DNA of 64,000 nt, taken from assembly GCF_000813965.1 (NCBI RefSeq), contig NZ_JWLI01000001.1, positions 124,001 to 188,000 on the forward strand, in the 5' to 3' direction. The stretch is from Leisingera sp. ANG-M7 (GTDB taxonomy: Bacteria; Pseudomonadota; Alphaproteobacteria; Rhodobacterales; Rhodobacteraceae). The notes below the pieces were generated by a model, which worked only from the letters and a program-made list of their open reading frames with translations, was not told the DNA's origin and did no database searches. Positions 55,129 through 64,000 of this stretch are shown piece by piece. Position numbers and translations under genes: made by a program. Positions within the stretch are counted from its first letter, which is position 1. Each line of letters opens with the position of its first letter.

Positions 55129-55557
55129 TTACTCCCTTGCGGTGGCCGCTCGCGGAGTCTCCTCCATTTCCGCCAGCCAGGTGTTGATCCGCTCCTTGTT
55201 GGCGCCCAGATCGGACCGGCCGAACCGCAGCCGGGCATAGACTTTCAGCAGATCGCCGTCCTGCGCCGCAGTGGTGTAATCGGGAAAGCCCAGCACCTGG
55301 GTACGGGTGATATAGGTCACCATCCCGTCGTCCGGCCCGCCCGCCAGCACGCTGGTGCGTGGCGCGTGGCTGGCGATGCGGTGAAACCGCTCCAGCCCGT
55401 CAGGCCCGGTCCGGACCACCCGGAACACACCGCCGCGGAACTCCTTGTCCTCGCTCAGTTCCGGCTGCGTGTTCCAATCCAGCGGATCGCTTGGTGCCAG
55501 CCGGACAAAGCCCAGCCCGGCGATAATCGCGGCCAGCAACAGCCAGCCCAGCAGCAT
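55129..55557 (-). CDS. DUF1499 domain protein
   Basis: 142 aa from the ATG at 55557 ('MLLGWLLLAAIIAGLGFVRL'), with GAGG six bases upstream; the frame stays open further upstream into the ureohydrolase antisense region. One N-terminal membrane anchor precedes the DUF1499 region ('SDPLDWNTQP', 'PDYTTAAQDGDLLKVYARLR', 'FGRSDLGANKERINTWL'). The function is unknown. It lies 85 bp after the ureohydrolase gene. Confidence 0.8.
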   Translation of the reverse strand: MLLGWLLLAAIIAGLGFVRLAPSDPLDWNTQPELSEDKEFRGGVFRVVRTGPDGLERFHRIASHAPRTSVLAGGPDDGMVTYITRTQVLGFPDYTTAAQDGDLLKVYARLRFGRSDLGANKERINTWLAEMEETPRAATARE

Positions 55558-55642
55558 CAGCCGCCTCAATGCGGTTTCAAGGTCACCCCTTGCCTCCTCC
55601 TCACGCGGCCCTCCCCCGGCCTTCCGCTTGAGGCCGGACCGC

Positions 55643-56590
55643 TTATCTCGTTGCCACGCCCGGCAGCACGCACAACAGCTCATAGAGCAGGTTGGCGCCC
55701 ACCAGGGCGGTGTTGCCCGAGGGATCATAAGGCGGCGACACCTCCACAAGGTCGCAGCCAACGATGTTGACCCCCTTCAGGGACCGGATCAATTCCAGTG
55801 CCTGCGGCGTAGTCAGCCCGCCGATTTCCGGCGTGCCGGTGCCCGGCGCATAGGCCGGGTCAAGACTATCGATATCATAGGACACATAGACCGGCCTATT
55901 GCCGATATCGCGGCGAATTTCCGCACCCATCTGGTGCAGGGAGCGGTTCCACAATTCCTGCGCCGGGAAGTGCTGGAATCCCCAGCCCTGCGCCTCGGAG
56001 AAATCGGTGGCGGCATAGCCGGTGCCACGGATGCCGATCTGATAGGTCTTGTCGGGGACGATCAGCCCTTCCTCATAGGCACGGCGGAACACGGTACCAT
56101 GGGTCTCGCGCTCGCCGAACATCTCGTCGTTCACATCAGCATGGGCATCCACATGCACCAGCGCCACGGGGCCGTATTTCTTGGCGATGGCGCGCAGGAT
56201 CGGCAAAGTGATCGAATGATCGCCCCCCATCGCCACCGGGACCACCCCGCCGGACAGGATCGCGTCATAGCTGTCTTCAATGATCCGCAGCGACTCAGGC
56301 AGCGAAAACGTGTTGATCGCCAGATCGCCGATGTCGGCGATGTTCAGGCTGTCAAAGGGCGCCGCGCCCGTCGCCATGTTGTAGGGCCGCAGCATCGCGC
56401 TCTCGGCGCGGATCTGCTTTGGTCCGAACCGGGTGCCCGACCGCCAGGAGGTGCCGATATCCATCGGAACCCCCAGCACTGCCACATCCAAACCGTCCAG
56501 CGAAGTCGCCTGCGGCAGCCGCATAAAGGTGTTCGGCCCGGAAAACCGCGCCAGGTCATTGCCGCTGATCGGCTGATTGAAGTCAGTCAT
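55643..56590 (-). CDS. Agmatinase-like ureohydrolase
   Basis: 315 aa arginase-fold enzyme. Manganese ligands are in 'MGGDHSITLPILR', 'ALVHVDAHADVND' and 'VSYDIDSLDPAYAPGTGTPE'. It hydrolyses a guanidino compound to amine plus urea; agmatine, guanidinobutyrate or guanidinopropionate are all possible in this family. It begins 8 bp inside the second ureohydrolase gene, so both are made together. Confidence 0.88.
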   Translation of the reverse strand: MTDFNQPISGNDLARFSGPNTFMRLPQATSLDGLDVAVLGVPMDIGTSWRSGTRFGPKQIRAESAMLRPYNMATGAAPFDSLNIADIGDLAINTFSLPESLRIIEDSYDAILSGGVVPVAMGGDHSITLPILRAIAKKYGPVALVHVDAHADVNDEMFGERETHGTVFRRAYEEGLIVPDKTYQIGIRGTGYAATDFSEAQGWGFQHFPAQELWNRSLHQMGAEIRRDIGNRPVYVSYDIDSLDPAYAPGTGTPEIGGLTTPQALELIRSLKGVNIVGCDLVEVSPPYDPSGNTALVGANLLYELLCVLPGVATR

Positions 56591-57551
56591 TGTCTCTCAT
56601 GTTCCAGCCAAGAAGGCAGATGATTTCCGTCGCTGCGTGTGCTCCGGCAATAGCAGTTGCGCCGGTTGTGTCAAAGGGCGGAGAGACCTCCACCACGTCA
56701 CCGCCCTTGATATTGATGCCGACAATCTCCCGCAGGATGCGCGACGCCTGTGCCGAGCTCAGCCCGCCCCAGACCGGGGTGCCGGTGCCGGGCGCAAACG
56801 CCGGGTCCAGACAGTCGATATCAAAGGTCAGATAGACTGGCCGGTCCCCCAGGATTTCCTTGATCCGCCGCGCGGTTTCCACCGGTCCGATTTCGTGAAC
56901 GGTGGGCGCATCGATGATATTGACCCCCAGCGTGTCGTCATTGGTGGTGCGGATCCCCACCTGCACGGACGTGTCCGGATCGACGATCCCTGTCTTCACC
57001 GCCTTGTAGAACATGGTGCCGTGGTCCACCCGGTCCATATTGTCATCCGCCCAGGTGTCCGTATGGGCATCGAACTGCAGCAGCGAAATGGGGCCGTATT
57101 TCTCGGCATAGGCTTTCAGGATTGGAAAACTGATGTAGTGATCGCCGCCCAGCACCACAGACGCCGTATCCTTGGCCAGGATGCCGCGGATATGCTCCGT
57201 CAGCGCCGCGGGAAACTCCGGCACATTGGCATGATCAAAGGCAAGGTCGCCGTAATCGGCAATCGCCAGGGTGCTGAGCGGTTTGTACGGCCAGCCATAG
57301 GGCTCATCCGGCGCCTGCATTGACGACGCCTCGCGGATCGCTCGCGGCCCCAACCGGGTGCCGGAACGGTTGGTGACGGCCTGGTCGAAGGGCACACCAG
57401 TCACCGCGATGTCAACGCCCGTCAGGTCCTTGGTGTATTTCCGGCGCAAAAAGGATGTCGCCCCTCCAAAGGTGATCTCCGGACTCAACCCCTTCAAATC
57501 CTCGCGGGTGAAGGCGTGATCGACGATGCGTTTTGCGTCTTCCAATGCCAT
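56583..57551 (-). CDS. Agmatinase-like ureohydrolase, second copy
   Basis: 322 aa. Same metal motifs with different details: 'LGGDHYISFPILK', 'SLLQFDAHTDTWADD', 'LTFDIDCLDPAFAPGTGTPV'. It is clearly diverged from its neighbour, so the two probably act on different guanidino substrates or form a mixed oligomer. It lies 75 bp downstream of the M20 amidohydrolase. Confidence 0.88.
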   Translation of the reverse strand: MALEDAKRIVDHAFTREDLKGLSPEITFGGATSFLRRKYTKDLTGVDIAVTGVPFDQAVTNRSGTRLGPRAIREASSMQAPDEPYGWPYKPLSTLAIADYGDLAFDHANVPEFPAALTEHIRGILAKDTASVVLGGDHYISFPILKAYAEKYGPISLLQFDAHTDTWADDNMDRVDHGTMFYKAVKTGIVDPDTSVQVGIRTTNDDTLGVNIIDAPTVHEIGPVETARRIKEILGDRPVYLTFDIDCLDPAFAPGTGTPVWGGLSSAQASRILREIVGINIKGGDVVEVSPPFDTTGATAIAGAHAATEIICLLGWNMRDND

Positions 57552-57626
57552 GGCGGATTGTTCCTGTTTATGCCGACCTTTTGATCAAATACAGGGCCAG
57601 CGGGCCGTTGTCATCACTCAGCGCCT

Positions 57627-58793
57627 TCAACCGTTCAGCGGCTGTGCGCGCTCCACCAGCCGGGCGAAGAAAGACGCCCCCACCGGTGCAATCGCGTCAT
57701 TGAAATCATACTTAGGGTGATGCAATCCGGCGCTGTCACCCTGCCCCAGAAACAGGTAGGAGCCGGGCCGCACCTGTAGCATATAGGCGAAATCCTCTGC
57801 CCCCATCTCGCGTCCGCCGTCAGCCTCTACATTGGCATCGCCGGAAACCTCCTTGGCAACCTCCACTGCAAAGGAGGTTTTTTCGGCGTCGTTGAACGTG
57901 GCCGGATAGCCGATTTCATAGTCCAGTTCTGCCTCAACGCCGTAACTCGCCGCCTGCCCGGCAACGATCTCCTTCATCCGCCGCATCGCCATCTTCTGCA
58001 CGTCAGGGTTAAAGGTGCGCACAGTGCCGTTGATATAGGCGGTGTCCGGGATCACGTTGTCGACGGTGCCGGTGTGGATTTGGGTGACCGAAACCACCAG
58101 ATCCTCCAGCGTGTGATGGTTGCGGCTGACGATGGTCTGGATCGCCTGCGTCATGCCGCAGGCCGCCATAACCGGATCGCGGGTTTCATGCGGCATCGCC
58201 CCATGGCCGCCCTTGCCCTGGATATGGATGTGGAAGGTATCAACCGCTGCCATCAGCGCGCCGGGCGTGGTCAGGAAATGCCCCTCCGGCAGGCCCGGCG
58301 CATTGTGCAGCGCATAGACCTCGCCGATACCGAACCGCTCCATGATGCCTTCTTCGACCATGATGCGGGCGCCGCCGATCGCTTCCTCTGCGGGCTGGAA
58401 GATCAGCGCGACCCGCCCCCGGAAATTGCGCGTCTCTGCCAGGTATTTCGCCGCGCCCATCAGCATCGCGGTATGGCCGTCGTGGCCGCAGGCATGCATG
58501 TTGCCCGCATGGCCGGACGCGTAGTCGACACCGGTTTCCTCGGGGATGGGCAGCGCATCCATATCGGCACGCAAGCCGATGGTAGGTCCTTCACCCTGCC
58601 CGTTGATGATCGCCACCATGCCGGTCTGCGCGATGCCCTCATGCAGCTCATCCACTCCGAATTCCCGCAGCCGCTCCGCCACAAATGCAGCGGTCTTGGG
58701 CAGGTCCAGCGCCAGTTCCGGGATCTGGTGCAAATGCCGCCGCCAGGCTTTCATCTCCTCGGCATAATCGGCAATACGGTTCACAACGGGCAT
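57627..58793 (-). CDS. M20D amidohydrolase (hippurate hydrolase-like)
   Basis: 388 aa from the ATG at 58793 ('MPVVNRIADYAEEMKAWRRH'). Metal-site motifs are 'GLRADMDALPI', 'HACGHDGHTAMLMG' and 'FQPAEEAIGG', with the dimerisation lid between. The family removes N-acyl groups from amino acids. Its place upstream of two ureohydrolases suggests a deacylation step before or after guanidino hydrolysis, though this is inference. Confidence 0.9.
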   Translation of the reverse strand: MPVVNRIADYAEEMKAWRRHLHQIPELALDLPKTAAFVAERLREFGVDELHEGIAQTGMVAIINGQGEGPTIGLRADMDALPIPEETGVDYASGHAGNMHACGHDGHTAMLMGAAKYLAETRNFRGRVALIFQPAEEAIGGARIMVEEGIMERFGIGEVYALHNAPGLPEGHFLTTPGALMAAVDTFHIHIQGKGGHGAMPHETRDPVMAACGMTQAIQTIVSRNHHTLEDLVVSVTQIHTGTVDNVIPDTAYINGTVRTFNPDVQKMAMRRMKEIVAGQAASYGVEAELDYEIGYPATFNDAEKTSFAVEVAKEVSGDANVEADGGREMGAEDFAYMLQVRPGSYLFLGQGDSAGLHHPKYDFNDAIAPVGASFFARLVERAQPLNG

Positions 58794-58856
58794 CGGGGTG
58801 GACTCCTGCTCCAGACTCGGGATGATGCATCTGACACCGGAAAATGAGCAGCCGCA

Positions 58857-59672
58857 ATGCAAGAAACAGACCTGATCCACGACCAAACCGCCGGTATCGA
58901 GCGCCTTCTAAAAATCATGGCGCGCCTGCGCGACCCGCAAACCGGCTGCCCCTGGGACATCGAACAGGATTTCGCCACCATCGCCCCCTATACCATTGAA
59001 GAGGCGTATGAAGTTGCCGACGCAATCGAACGTGAGGCCTGGGACGAACTGAAGGGGGAACTGGGCGACCTGCTGTTTCAATCCGTCTTCCACGCCCAGA
59101 TGGCGGAGGAAGCCGGGTATTTCACCTTTCAGGACGTGGTGCGAACCATGTCGGACAAGATGGTCTCGCGCCACCCGCATGTGTTCGGCGATGAGAGCCG
59201 AGAGAAATCCGCAGAGCAGCAGACACAGGATTGGGAGGCGATCAAGGCGGCAGAGCGCGCAGGCAAGGAACAGAAAGGCACGCTGGACGGCGTTGCCGTT
59301 GGCCTGCCCGCGCTGCTGCGCGCTTACAAACTCCAGAAACGCGCTGCCCGCGTCGGTTTTGACTGGCCGTCCGCCGACAACGTCATCGCCAAGATCACCG
59401 AGGAATGCGCCGAGCTGGTCGAGGCCCGTGACACCCTCTCCCACACGGAAGTCGAGGAGGAATTCGGCGACCTGCTTTTTGTGATGGCCAACCTGGGCCG
59501 CCACCTAGGGGTTGAGCCGGAAGCCGCGCTGCGCGCCGCCAACGCCAAGTTCACCCGCCGCTTCGAGGGCGTCGAGACCAAGCTCGCCGCGCGCGGCAAA
59601 CGTCCCGAAGACAGCGATCTGGCCGAAATGGATGCGCTTTGGGACGAGGTGAAGGCAGACGAGCGCGCCTGA
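58857..59672 (+). CDS. mazG: Nucleoside triphosphate pyrophosphohydrolase MazG
   Basis: 271 aa with two MazG domains. Domain 1 has 'RLRDPQTGCPWDIEQDF' and 'EEAYEVADAIE...ELKGELGDLL'; domain 2 has 'EECAELVEARD' and 'EFGDLLFVMANLGRHLG'. The Glu/Asp clusters bind Mg2+. It hydrolyses (d)NTPs to monophosphates. It is divergent from the M20 gene across 63 bp. Confidence 0.96.
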   Translation: MQETDLIHDQTAGIERLLKIMARLRDPQTGCPWDIEQDFATIAPYTIEEAYEVADAIEREAWDELKGELGDLLFQSVFHAQMAEEAGYFTFQDVVRTMSDKMVSRHPHVFGDESREKSAEQQTQDWEAIKAAERAGKEQKGTLDGVAVGLPALLRAYKLQKRAARVGFDWPSADNVIAKITEECAELVEARDTLSHTEVEEEFGDLLFVMANLGRHLGVEPEAALRAANAKFTRRFEGVETKLAARGKRPEDSDLAEMDALWDEVKADERA

Positions 59673-59749
59673 ACGCGCCCAAACCTTTCATCTTTCCCCA
59701 AATACTCAAATCCCGATGGCAGAGCGGCCGGGCTCCGGGGCCGACCGGA

Positions 59750-60304
59750 TCAGACCAGATTTGCCTTTTTCAAGGACGATGAAATCGCCTTGTAATCCTC
59801 AAGGATCTTTTCCTTCTTCGCCAGCTCTTTCCACAGCTTTTCAGCGGTCTTCTTGTCGTCGACGGCGACGTTCACCATCACTTCCTTCAGCTTCTTCACA
59901 TCGGTGATGCCCAAGAGCTTGGCTGCCTTTTTGGGGTCGCCCATTCCGTTTTCAGCCACGTATTTCTTGTATTCGTCGCCGCCGGTGAACCCCATCACAT
60001 CCTTGTTCAGCATCTTCACGACCTCTTCCTTGCCGGTCGCGATGATTTTCTTCCAGTCGGCGTGCTTGAAATCGCCCTTGTCAGCCAGCGCCCTGGCCGC
60101 CAGATGGGTCTTGGAGGTGATGTTGACCGGCTCCTTGCCCTTCTTCTGGTCCATGTAGCGCACCCACAGCGATTCCGCGTTGCCCTTGTTCTGGGTGAAC
60201 ATGAACTCGTTCAGGCAATAGCGCCGCTTGCAGTAATCCATGTAAGCGGCGGTCATCTTCTTGTCTTTCAGGATATCGCCAACAACCTTGGGTTCTTTGG
60301 GCAT
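59750..60304 (-). CDS. Unrecognised lysine-rich protein with RGS-like features
   Basis: 184 aa, helical, about one residue in six lysine, no signal peptide. I know no firm family. The helix order and some patches ('YCLNEFMFTQNKGNAESLWV' then 'VNITSKTHLAARAL' then 'VVKMLNKDVMGFTGGDEYKK') resemble the RGS fold of eukaryotic G-protein regulators, in which an 'NL-FW' helix, an 'IN' loop and a 'D-Y-x-x-F-x-x-S-x-x-Y' helix recur. This is pattern analogy. The Lys richness recalls the 394-aa protein at 23.7 kb, but no common motif was seen. It stands alone between mazG and a nucleoside hydrolase. Confidence 0.65.
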   Translation of the reverse strand: MPKEPKVVGDILKDKKMTAAYMDYCKRRYCLNEFMFTQNKGNAESLWVRYMDQKKGKEPVNITSKTHLAARALADKGDFKHADWKKIIATGKEEVVKMLNKDVMGFTGGDEYKKYVAENGMGDPKKAAKLLGITDVKKLKEVMVNVAVDDKKTAEKLWKELAKKEKILEDYKAISSSLKKANLV

Positions 60305-60572
60305 GTCTTGTTTTCCCCATGCAAATCAATGTGTTTCCGGCCAAACAATGCCGTACCAATAATGCCCGAAATCCGGGCCAGAAAATCATCGCTTGCGCCT
60401 GCGAACCATCCCGTCCGTGACGCTGCGTCAGGCAACTATAGAAAGCAAACGCGGGCACAGCAAACTTCCGTCGCAGAAAATCCCGTGAAATTTTCGCATA
60501 CCTGCACAGCAGCGGTTCAATCCTGATGAAACAGCGCGTAGTCTCCCGGTTCACGATCCCGCGGAGGCCGCC

Positions 60573-61514
60573 ATGAGTGCCAGAAAAATCATCATCGACA
60601 CCGATCCCGGCCAGGACGATGCCGTCGCCATCCTGCTGGCGCTGGCCAGCCCGGAAGACCTGGACCTGCTCGGCATCACCTGCGTGGCGGGCAATGTCCC
60701 TCTGGAGCTGACCAGCAAAAACGCCCGCATTGTCTGCGAAGCCGCCGCCCGCCCGGATGTGCCCGTGTATGCAGGCAGCGCAGCACCGCTTGCCCGTCCG
60801 CTGATCACCGCCGAACATGTGCATGGCCAGACCGGCCTCGACGGCCCGGACCTGTGGGAGCCCGAGATGCCGCTGGCCAAAGGCCATGGCGTCGATTTCA
60901 TCATCGAAACTCTGCGCGCGCACGAACCCGGATCTGTCACGCTCTGCACGCTGGGGCCGCTCACCAATGTCGCCGCCGCGTTCAACACTGCCCCGGACAT
61001 CATCGACCGGGTGCAGGAGATCGTGATGATGGGTGGTGCCTATTTCGAGGTCGGCAACATCACCCCGGCCGCGGAATTCAACATTTACGTCGACCCGGAA
61101 GCTGCTGAAATTGTGTTCAGATCCGGCGCACCGATCACCGTGATGCCGCTGGATGTCACGCACAAGGTGCTGGCCACCAAGCCGCGCGTCGAAGCGATCC
61201 GTGCTCTCGATACCCGGGTCGGCCATTTCACCGCAGAGATGCTGGATTTCTTCGAGCGCTTCGATGTGGAGAAATACGGCTCCGAAGGCGGCCCGCTGCA
61301 CGATCCCTGCGTTATCGCCTGGCTCTTGCAGCCGGAGCTGTTTTCCGGCCGCCATGTGAACGTCGAAATCGAAACCAAGTCGGACCTCACCCTCGGTATG
61401 ACCGTCGCCGACTGGTGGGGCGTCACGGACCGTGGTGCCAACGCGATGTTCATCGGCGATGTTGACGCAGATGGCTTCTTCACCCTTCTGACCGAAAGGC
61501 TCGCCCGACTATGA
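60573..61514 (+). CDS. Inosine-uridine preferring nucleoside hydrolase
   Basis: 313 aa. The calcium-binding signature 'IIIDTDPGQDDAVAILLAL' (DTDPGQDD at 9-16) opens the protein; 'LGPLTNVAAAF' and 'AEFNIYVDPEAA' complete the active site. It cleaves nucleosides to base plus ribose. It overlaps the GNAT gene by 4 bp. Confidence 0.95.
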   Translation: MSARKIIIDTDPGQDDAVAILLALASPEDLDLLGITCVAGNVPLELTSKNARIVCEAAARPDVPVYAGSAAPLARPLITAEHVHGQTGLDGPDLWEPEMPLAKGHGVDFIIETLRAHEPGSVTLCTLGPLTNVAAAFNTAPDIIDRVQEIVMMGGAYFEVGNITPAAEFNIYVDPEAAEIVFRSGAPITVMPLDVTHKVLATKPRVEAIRALDTRVGHFTAEMLDFFERFDVEKYGSEGGPLHDPCVIAWLLQPELFSGRHVNVEIETKSDLTLGMTVADWWGVTDRGANAMFIGDVDADGFFTLLTERLARL

Positions 61515-61960
61515 GCGCCGCCCTGCATCTCGCCAAGCCCGAACATTTGGACACCGTTCTGGCGCTGGTTGCCGCTTTCCACACCGAATCCGGACTGGAA
61601 AGCAGCGACGAACATCGCCGCGCTGGAATCGAACCCTTGCTGAATGGCCACCCTTACGGTGCTGTCTACCTGATCGGCCCCACCCGCGCGCCGATAGGCT
61701 ATATCGTGATCACCTTCGGTTGGTCGGTGGAATTCGGCGGCATGGACGGTTTCGTGGATGAACTTTACATCCGCCCTGCCGTGCGCGGCCGAGGCGTCGC
61801 CACCGAGGTGCTGACCGAACTGCCGAAATCGCTGGCCACTGCCGGCATGCGCGCCCTGCATCTGGAGGTTGACCGGGAAAACGAAACTGCCCAGCGGCTC
61901 TACCTGCGCACCCGCTTCCAGCCGCGCAAAAACTACATCCTGATGTCCAAGCAGCTCTGA
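61511..61960 (+). CDS. GNAT family N-acetyltransferase
   Basis: 149 aa. The acetyl-CoA binding loop is 'ELYIRPAVRGRGVATEVLTE' (R-x2-G-x-A type), followed by 'MRALHLEVDRENETAQRLYL'. The start ATGA overlaps the nucleoside hydrolase stop. The acceptor is unknown. Confidence 0.9.
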   Translation: MSAALHLAKPEHLDTVLALVAAFHTESGLESSDEHRRAGIEPLLNGHPYGAVYLIGPTRAPIGYIVITFGWSVEFGGMDGFVDELYIRPAVRGRGVATEVLTELPKSLATAGMRALHLEVDRENETAQRLYLRTRFQPRKNYILMSKQL

Positions 61961-62232
61961 CACGCCAGACCCGCAAGCAGTTTGACGTACAGAATACGGC
62001 CCGGAAGCCCCCCAGCTTCCAGGCCTGAAATTGAATTGAAATCCAGCACTTCACGGCGGGCTTTTCCCCCCCTCCCCGGCAAAAGCCCGCCGCTGTGCGC
62101 CCCCCTCCGGCAGAATTGCGCTGCTGTCGTAACCGCGCGCATTTATACGGAACCATCCTGCAGAGGCCGGCGTTATAGTCCCGTCTGCGGCCAGCAATAT
62201 GGCCGCACCGGACCTGAAAATGGAGATATCAA

Positions 62233-62508
62233 ATGACTTTCCGCTGGATCCCTGCACTTGCAAGTTCCGCCGTACTGGGCCTTGGCGCCTGTACCAACCT
62301 GACCCCGGAACAGCGCACTGTTGCCGGTGTGGCAGGCGGCGCCGCAGCTGGCCTGATTGCCGCTGACGCGCTCAAGGCTGACGACGACTGGCGGCTTATC
62401 GCGGCGCTTGGCGGCGCTGCCGCTGGCACCCTGGTCGCCCAAAACAACCAGTCAAATCAGTGCGCCTATTCCCGCGGCGACGGCACCTATTACACCGCAG
62501 CCTGTTAA
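62233..62508 (+). CDS. Small glycine-zipper lipoprotein
   Basis: 91 aa. Lipobox 'LGLGAC' (C20) ends the signal peptide. Two glycine/alanine-rich stretches ('VAGVAGGAAAGLIAADAL' and 'ALGGAAAGTLVA') form a glycine-zipper-like pattern, typical of outer-membrane-associated lipoproteins. The C-terminus has two Cys. The start has GGAGATATCAA upstream. Confidence 0.75.
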   Translation: MTFRWIPALASSAVLGLGACTNLTPEQRTVAGVAGGAAAGLIAADALKADDDWRLIAALGGAAAGTLVAQNNQSNQCAYSRGDGTYYTAAC

Positions 62509-62517
62509 GAGTTTTTT

Positions 62518-62553
62518 GATCTGGCGCCCTCCCCCCGGCTAGGGCGCCAGATC
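62518..62553. terminator. Strong hairpin between convergent lipoprotein genes
   Basis: GATCTGGCGCCCT, 10-base loop, AGGGCGCCAGATC: a 13-bp perfect stem. Six T lie just left of it rather than right, so it is not a standard intrinsic terminator for either gene. Confidence 0.5.
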
Positions 62554-62590
62554 TCCGGCTGCAGCCTGCGTTCAAGCCGCAGCCCTGGTA

Positions 62591-62743
62591 TCAGCGTATT
62601 TCCCCGCCAAGGTTCAGCCGCTGGACCGGATCATCCGGTGACGCGGCCTGACCGCTGAACGGGTACATCCCCGGTCCGCTGCACCCCAAAAGGGTTGAAA
62701 GAACTGCGCAGATTGCCACTGTGCGCATCATCCGCATCGTCAT
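62591..62743 (-). CDS. Very small lipoprotein
   Basis: 50 aa from the ATG at 62743, with AGGGGAA about 9 bases upstream. Signal 'MRTVAICAVLSTLLGC' ends in lipobox LLGC; the mature peptide is only about 30 residues ('SGPGMYPFSG', then 'QRLNLGGEIR'). The function is unknown. Confidence 0.6.
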   Translation of the reverse strand: MTMRMMRTVAICAVLSTLLGCSGPGMYPFSGQAASPDDPVQRLNLGGEIR

Positions 62744-62856
62744 GGCCTGTTCCCCTTTCCCGCAGCGCCTTTGCACCGCGTAAGAACACGCTAGCATGAC
62801 GCCCGCGTGAGCGTCTGTGATCCGGGCCACATATGCCGTTTCCGGCAGGTATGCTG

Positions 62857-63309
62857 TCAGAAAAACCCGTACTCCCGGAAACTTGCTGCCTCTCCCAGCT
62901 TCACGCCGTCCGGCCCCAGCAGCGGCCAGATCACCGCTCCCCGGATCTCGAACCGCCGCCCCGAGGCGCTGGTTCTGACGCCCGCATAATCTTCGATAAA
63001 CCCTTTGGCGCGCATCTGCGCAAACATCGCTTCGCGCTGCTCCCGGTGCGCAGGCTCCGCTGTCAGCCGCGAGGGCATCGCGGTCAGCTGCTCCCAGCCC
63101 ATCTCCCACAGCGCCTGCGCCGCCAGGTTGCCATAGGTCAGCACCGGATCGGCGGCGGTGTTATGCGACAGAACCGGGAATGGCGCGTGATAGAGTGCTT
63201 CGGCGTCCGCGCGATTGAGCAGCGTTCGGCCCGTCACATTCAAAAATGACGTCAGCAGTAGCTCTGCGTGCGCGGCTTGATAGCTGTTCTCCGGTCCGGG
63301 CACCTGCAT
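62857..63309 (-). CDS. MEKHLA domain protein
   Basis: 150 aa, entirely a PAS-like MEKHLA domain: 'LLLTSFLNVTGRTLL', 'PVLSHNTAADPVLTYGNLAA', 'LWEMGWEQLTAMPSRLTAEP' and 'GRRFEIRGAVIWPLLGPDG'. In plants and other bacteria this domain senses small molecules or mediates dimerisation; here it stands alone. Confidence 0.85.
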   Translation of the reverse strand: MQVPGPENSYQAAHAELLLTSFLNVTGRTLLNRADAEALYHAPFPVLSHNTAADPVLTYGNLAAQALWEMGWEQLTAMPSRLTAEPAHREQREAMFAQMRAKGFIEDYAGVRTSASGRRFEIRGAVIWPLLGPDGVKLGEAASFREYGFF

Positions 63310-63403
63310 CTTTGCCTCTTAAGAAGTCTCGTAGGGGAGCAATAGACTGCGCTTGCCGCTTCTTCCAGCCGCCGGACGTTCAAACGGACCGGCAAACAGG
63401 AAA

Positions 63404-63430
63404 AAAGCCCCGCCATTCAGGCGGGGCTTT
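63404..63430 (-). terminator. Rho-independent terminator of eno
   Basis: On the minus strand, AAAGCCCCGCC, loop TGAAT, GGCGGGGCTTT then TTT: an 11-bp stem with a T-run, 39 bases beyond the eno stop. Confidence 0.9.
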
Positions 63431-63468
63431 CCTGCAAGATAGACATGCAAATCTTCCGGCCTCAGGCC

Positions 63469-64000
<532 letters not shown>

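Overview
The window comes from the GC-rich chromosome of a marine alphaproteobacterium of the Roseobacter group (Rhodobacteraceae, Leisingera/Phaeobacter/Ruegeria-like). This is judged from protein character: an EhuABCD-like uptake system, heterotetrameric sarcosine oxidase, DmdC/DmdD-like DMSP demethylation enzymes, a DUF4167 protein, and the order lptF-lptG-lptD-surA-pdxA-rsmA. No 16S rRNA or other formal taxonomic marker is present, so the genus is an inference.

Region 1 (1-18.5 kb) is a catabolic locus for an N-methylated, probably osmolyte-like compound. A minus-strand operon (8757 to 529) encodes a creatinase-like M24 protein, a maleate isomerase/EutA-type protein, SoxB-SoxD-SoxA-SoxG and a Rieske oxygenase of the quaternary-amine demethylase type. 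A divergent LysR regulator follows, then an EhuABCD-like ABC importer (12830 to 9771). A second minus-strand operon (17574 to 13134) encodes another EutA-type protein, a metal-competent M24 hydrolase and a dimethylglycine-dehydrogenase-like flavoprotein, with a divergent GntR/HutC regulator. The lysR/catabolic and importer promoters share a two-part 53-bp element; the GntR promoter carries two perfect TGGTATATACCA palindromes. Together the genes can import a compound, open or isomerise it, and strip its N-methyl groups. The substrate cannot be read from sequence.

Region 2 (18.5-25 kb) is accessory and partly decayed: a doubly broken DUF6880 gene, a group II PLP decarboxylase, an IS3-type transposase fragment, about 1.4 kb of apparently non-coding sequence, and a lysine-rich helical protein with a long hydrophobic segment. 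Region 3 (25-35 kb) holds a sensor kinase, a metallo-beta-lactamase-fold hydrolase, two identical tRNA-Asn genes flanking a GntR gene, dmdD and a frameshifted dmdC with a divergent AraC regulator, a cytochrome P450 and small proteins.

Region 4 (35-54 kb) is core housekeeping: ndk, an ABC-F ATPase, marC, an aspartyl protease, a globin, a CHAP-domain lipoprotein, holC-pepA, the lptF-lptG-lptD-surA-pdxA-rsmA run, pdxJ, a DUF4167 protein and prfA-prmC. Region 5 (54-64 kb) carries small lipoproteins, a DUF1499 protein, two tandem ureohydrolases, an M20 amidohydrolase, mazG, an unknown lysine-rich protein with RGS-like features, a nucleoside hydrolase with a GNAT protein, a MEKHLA-domain protein and the 3' end of eno. 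No CRISPR array, prophage, rRNA or replication origin was seen.
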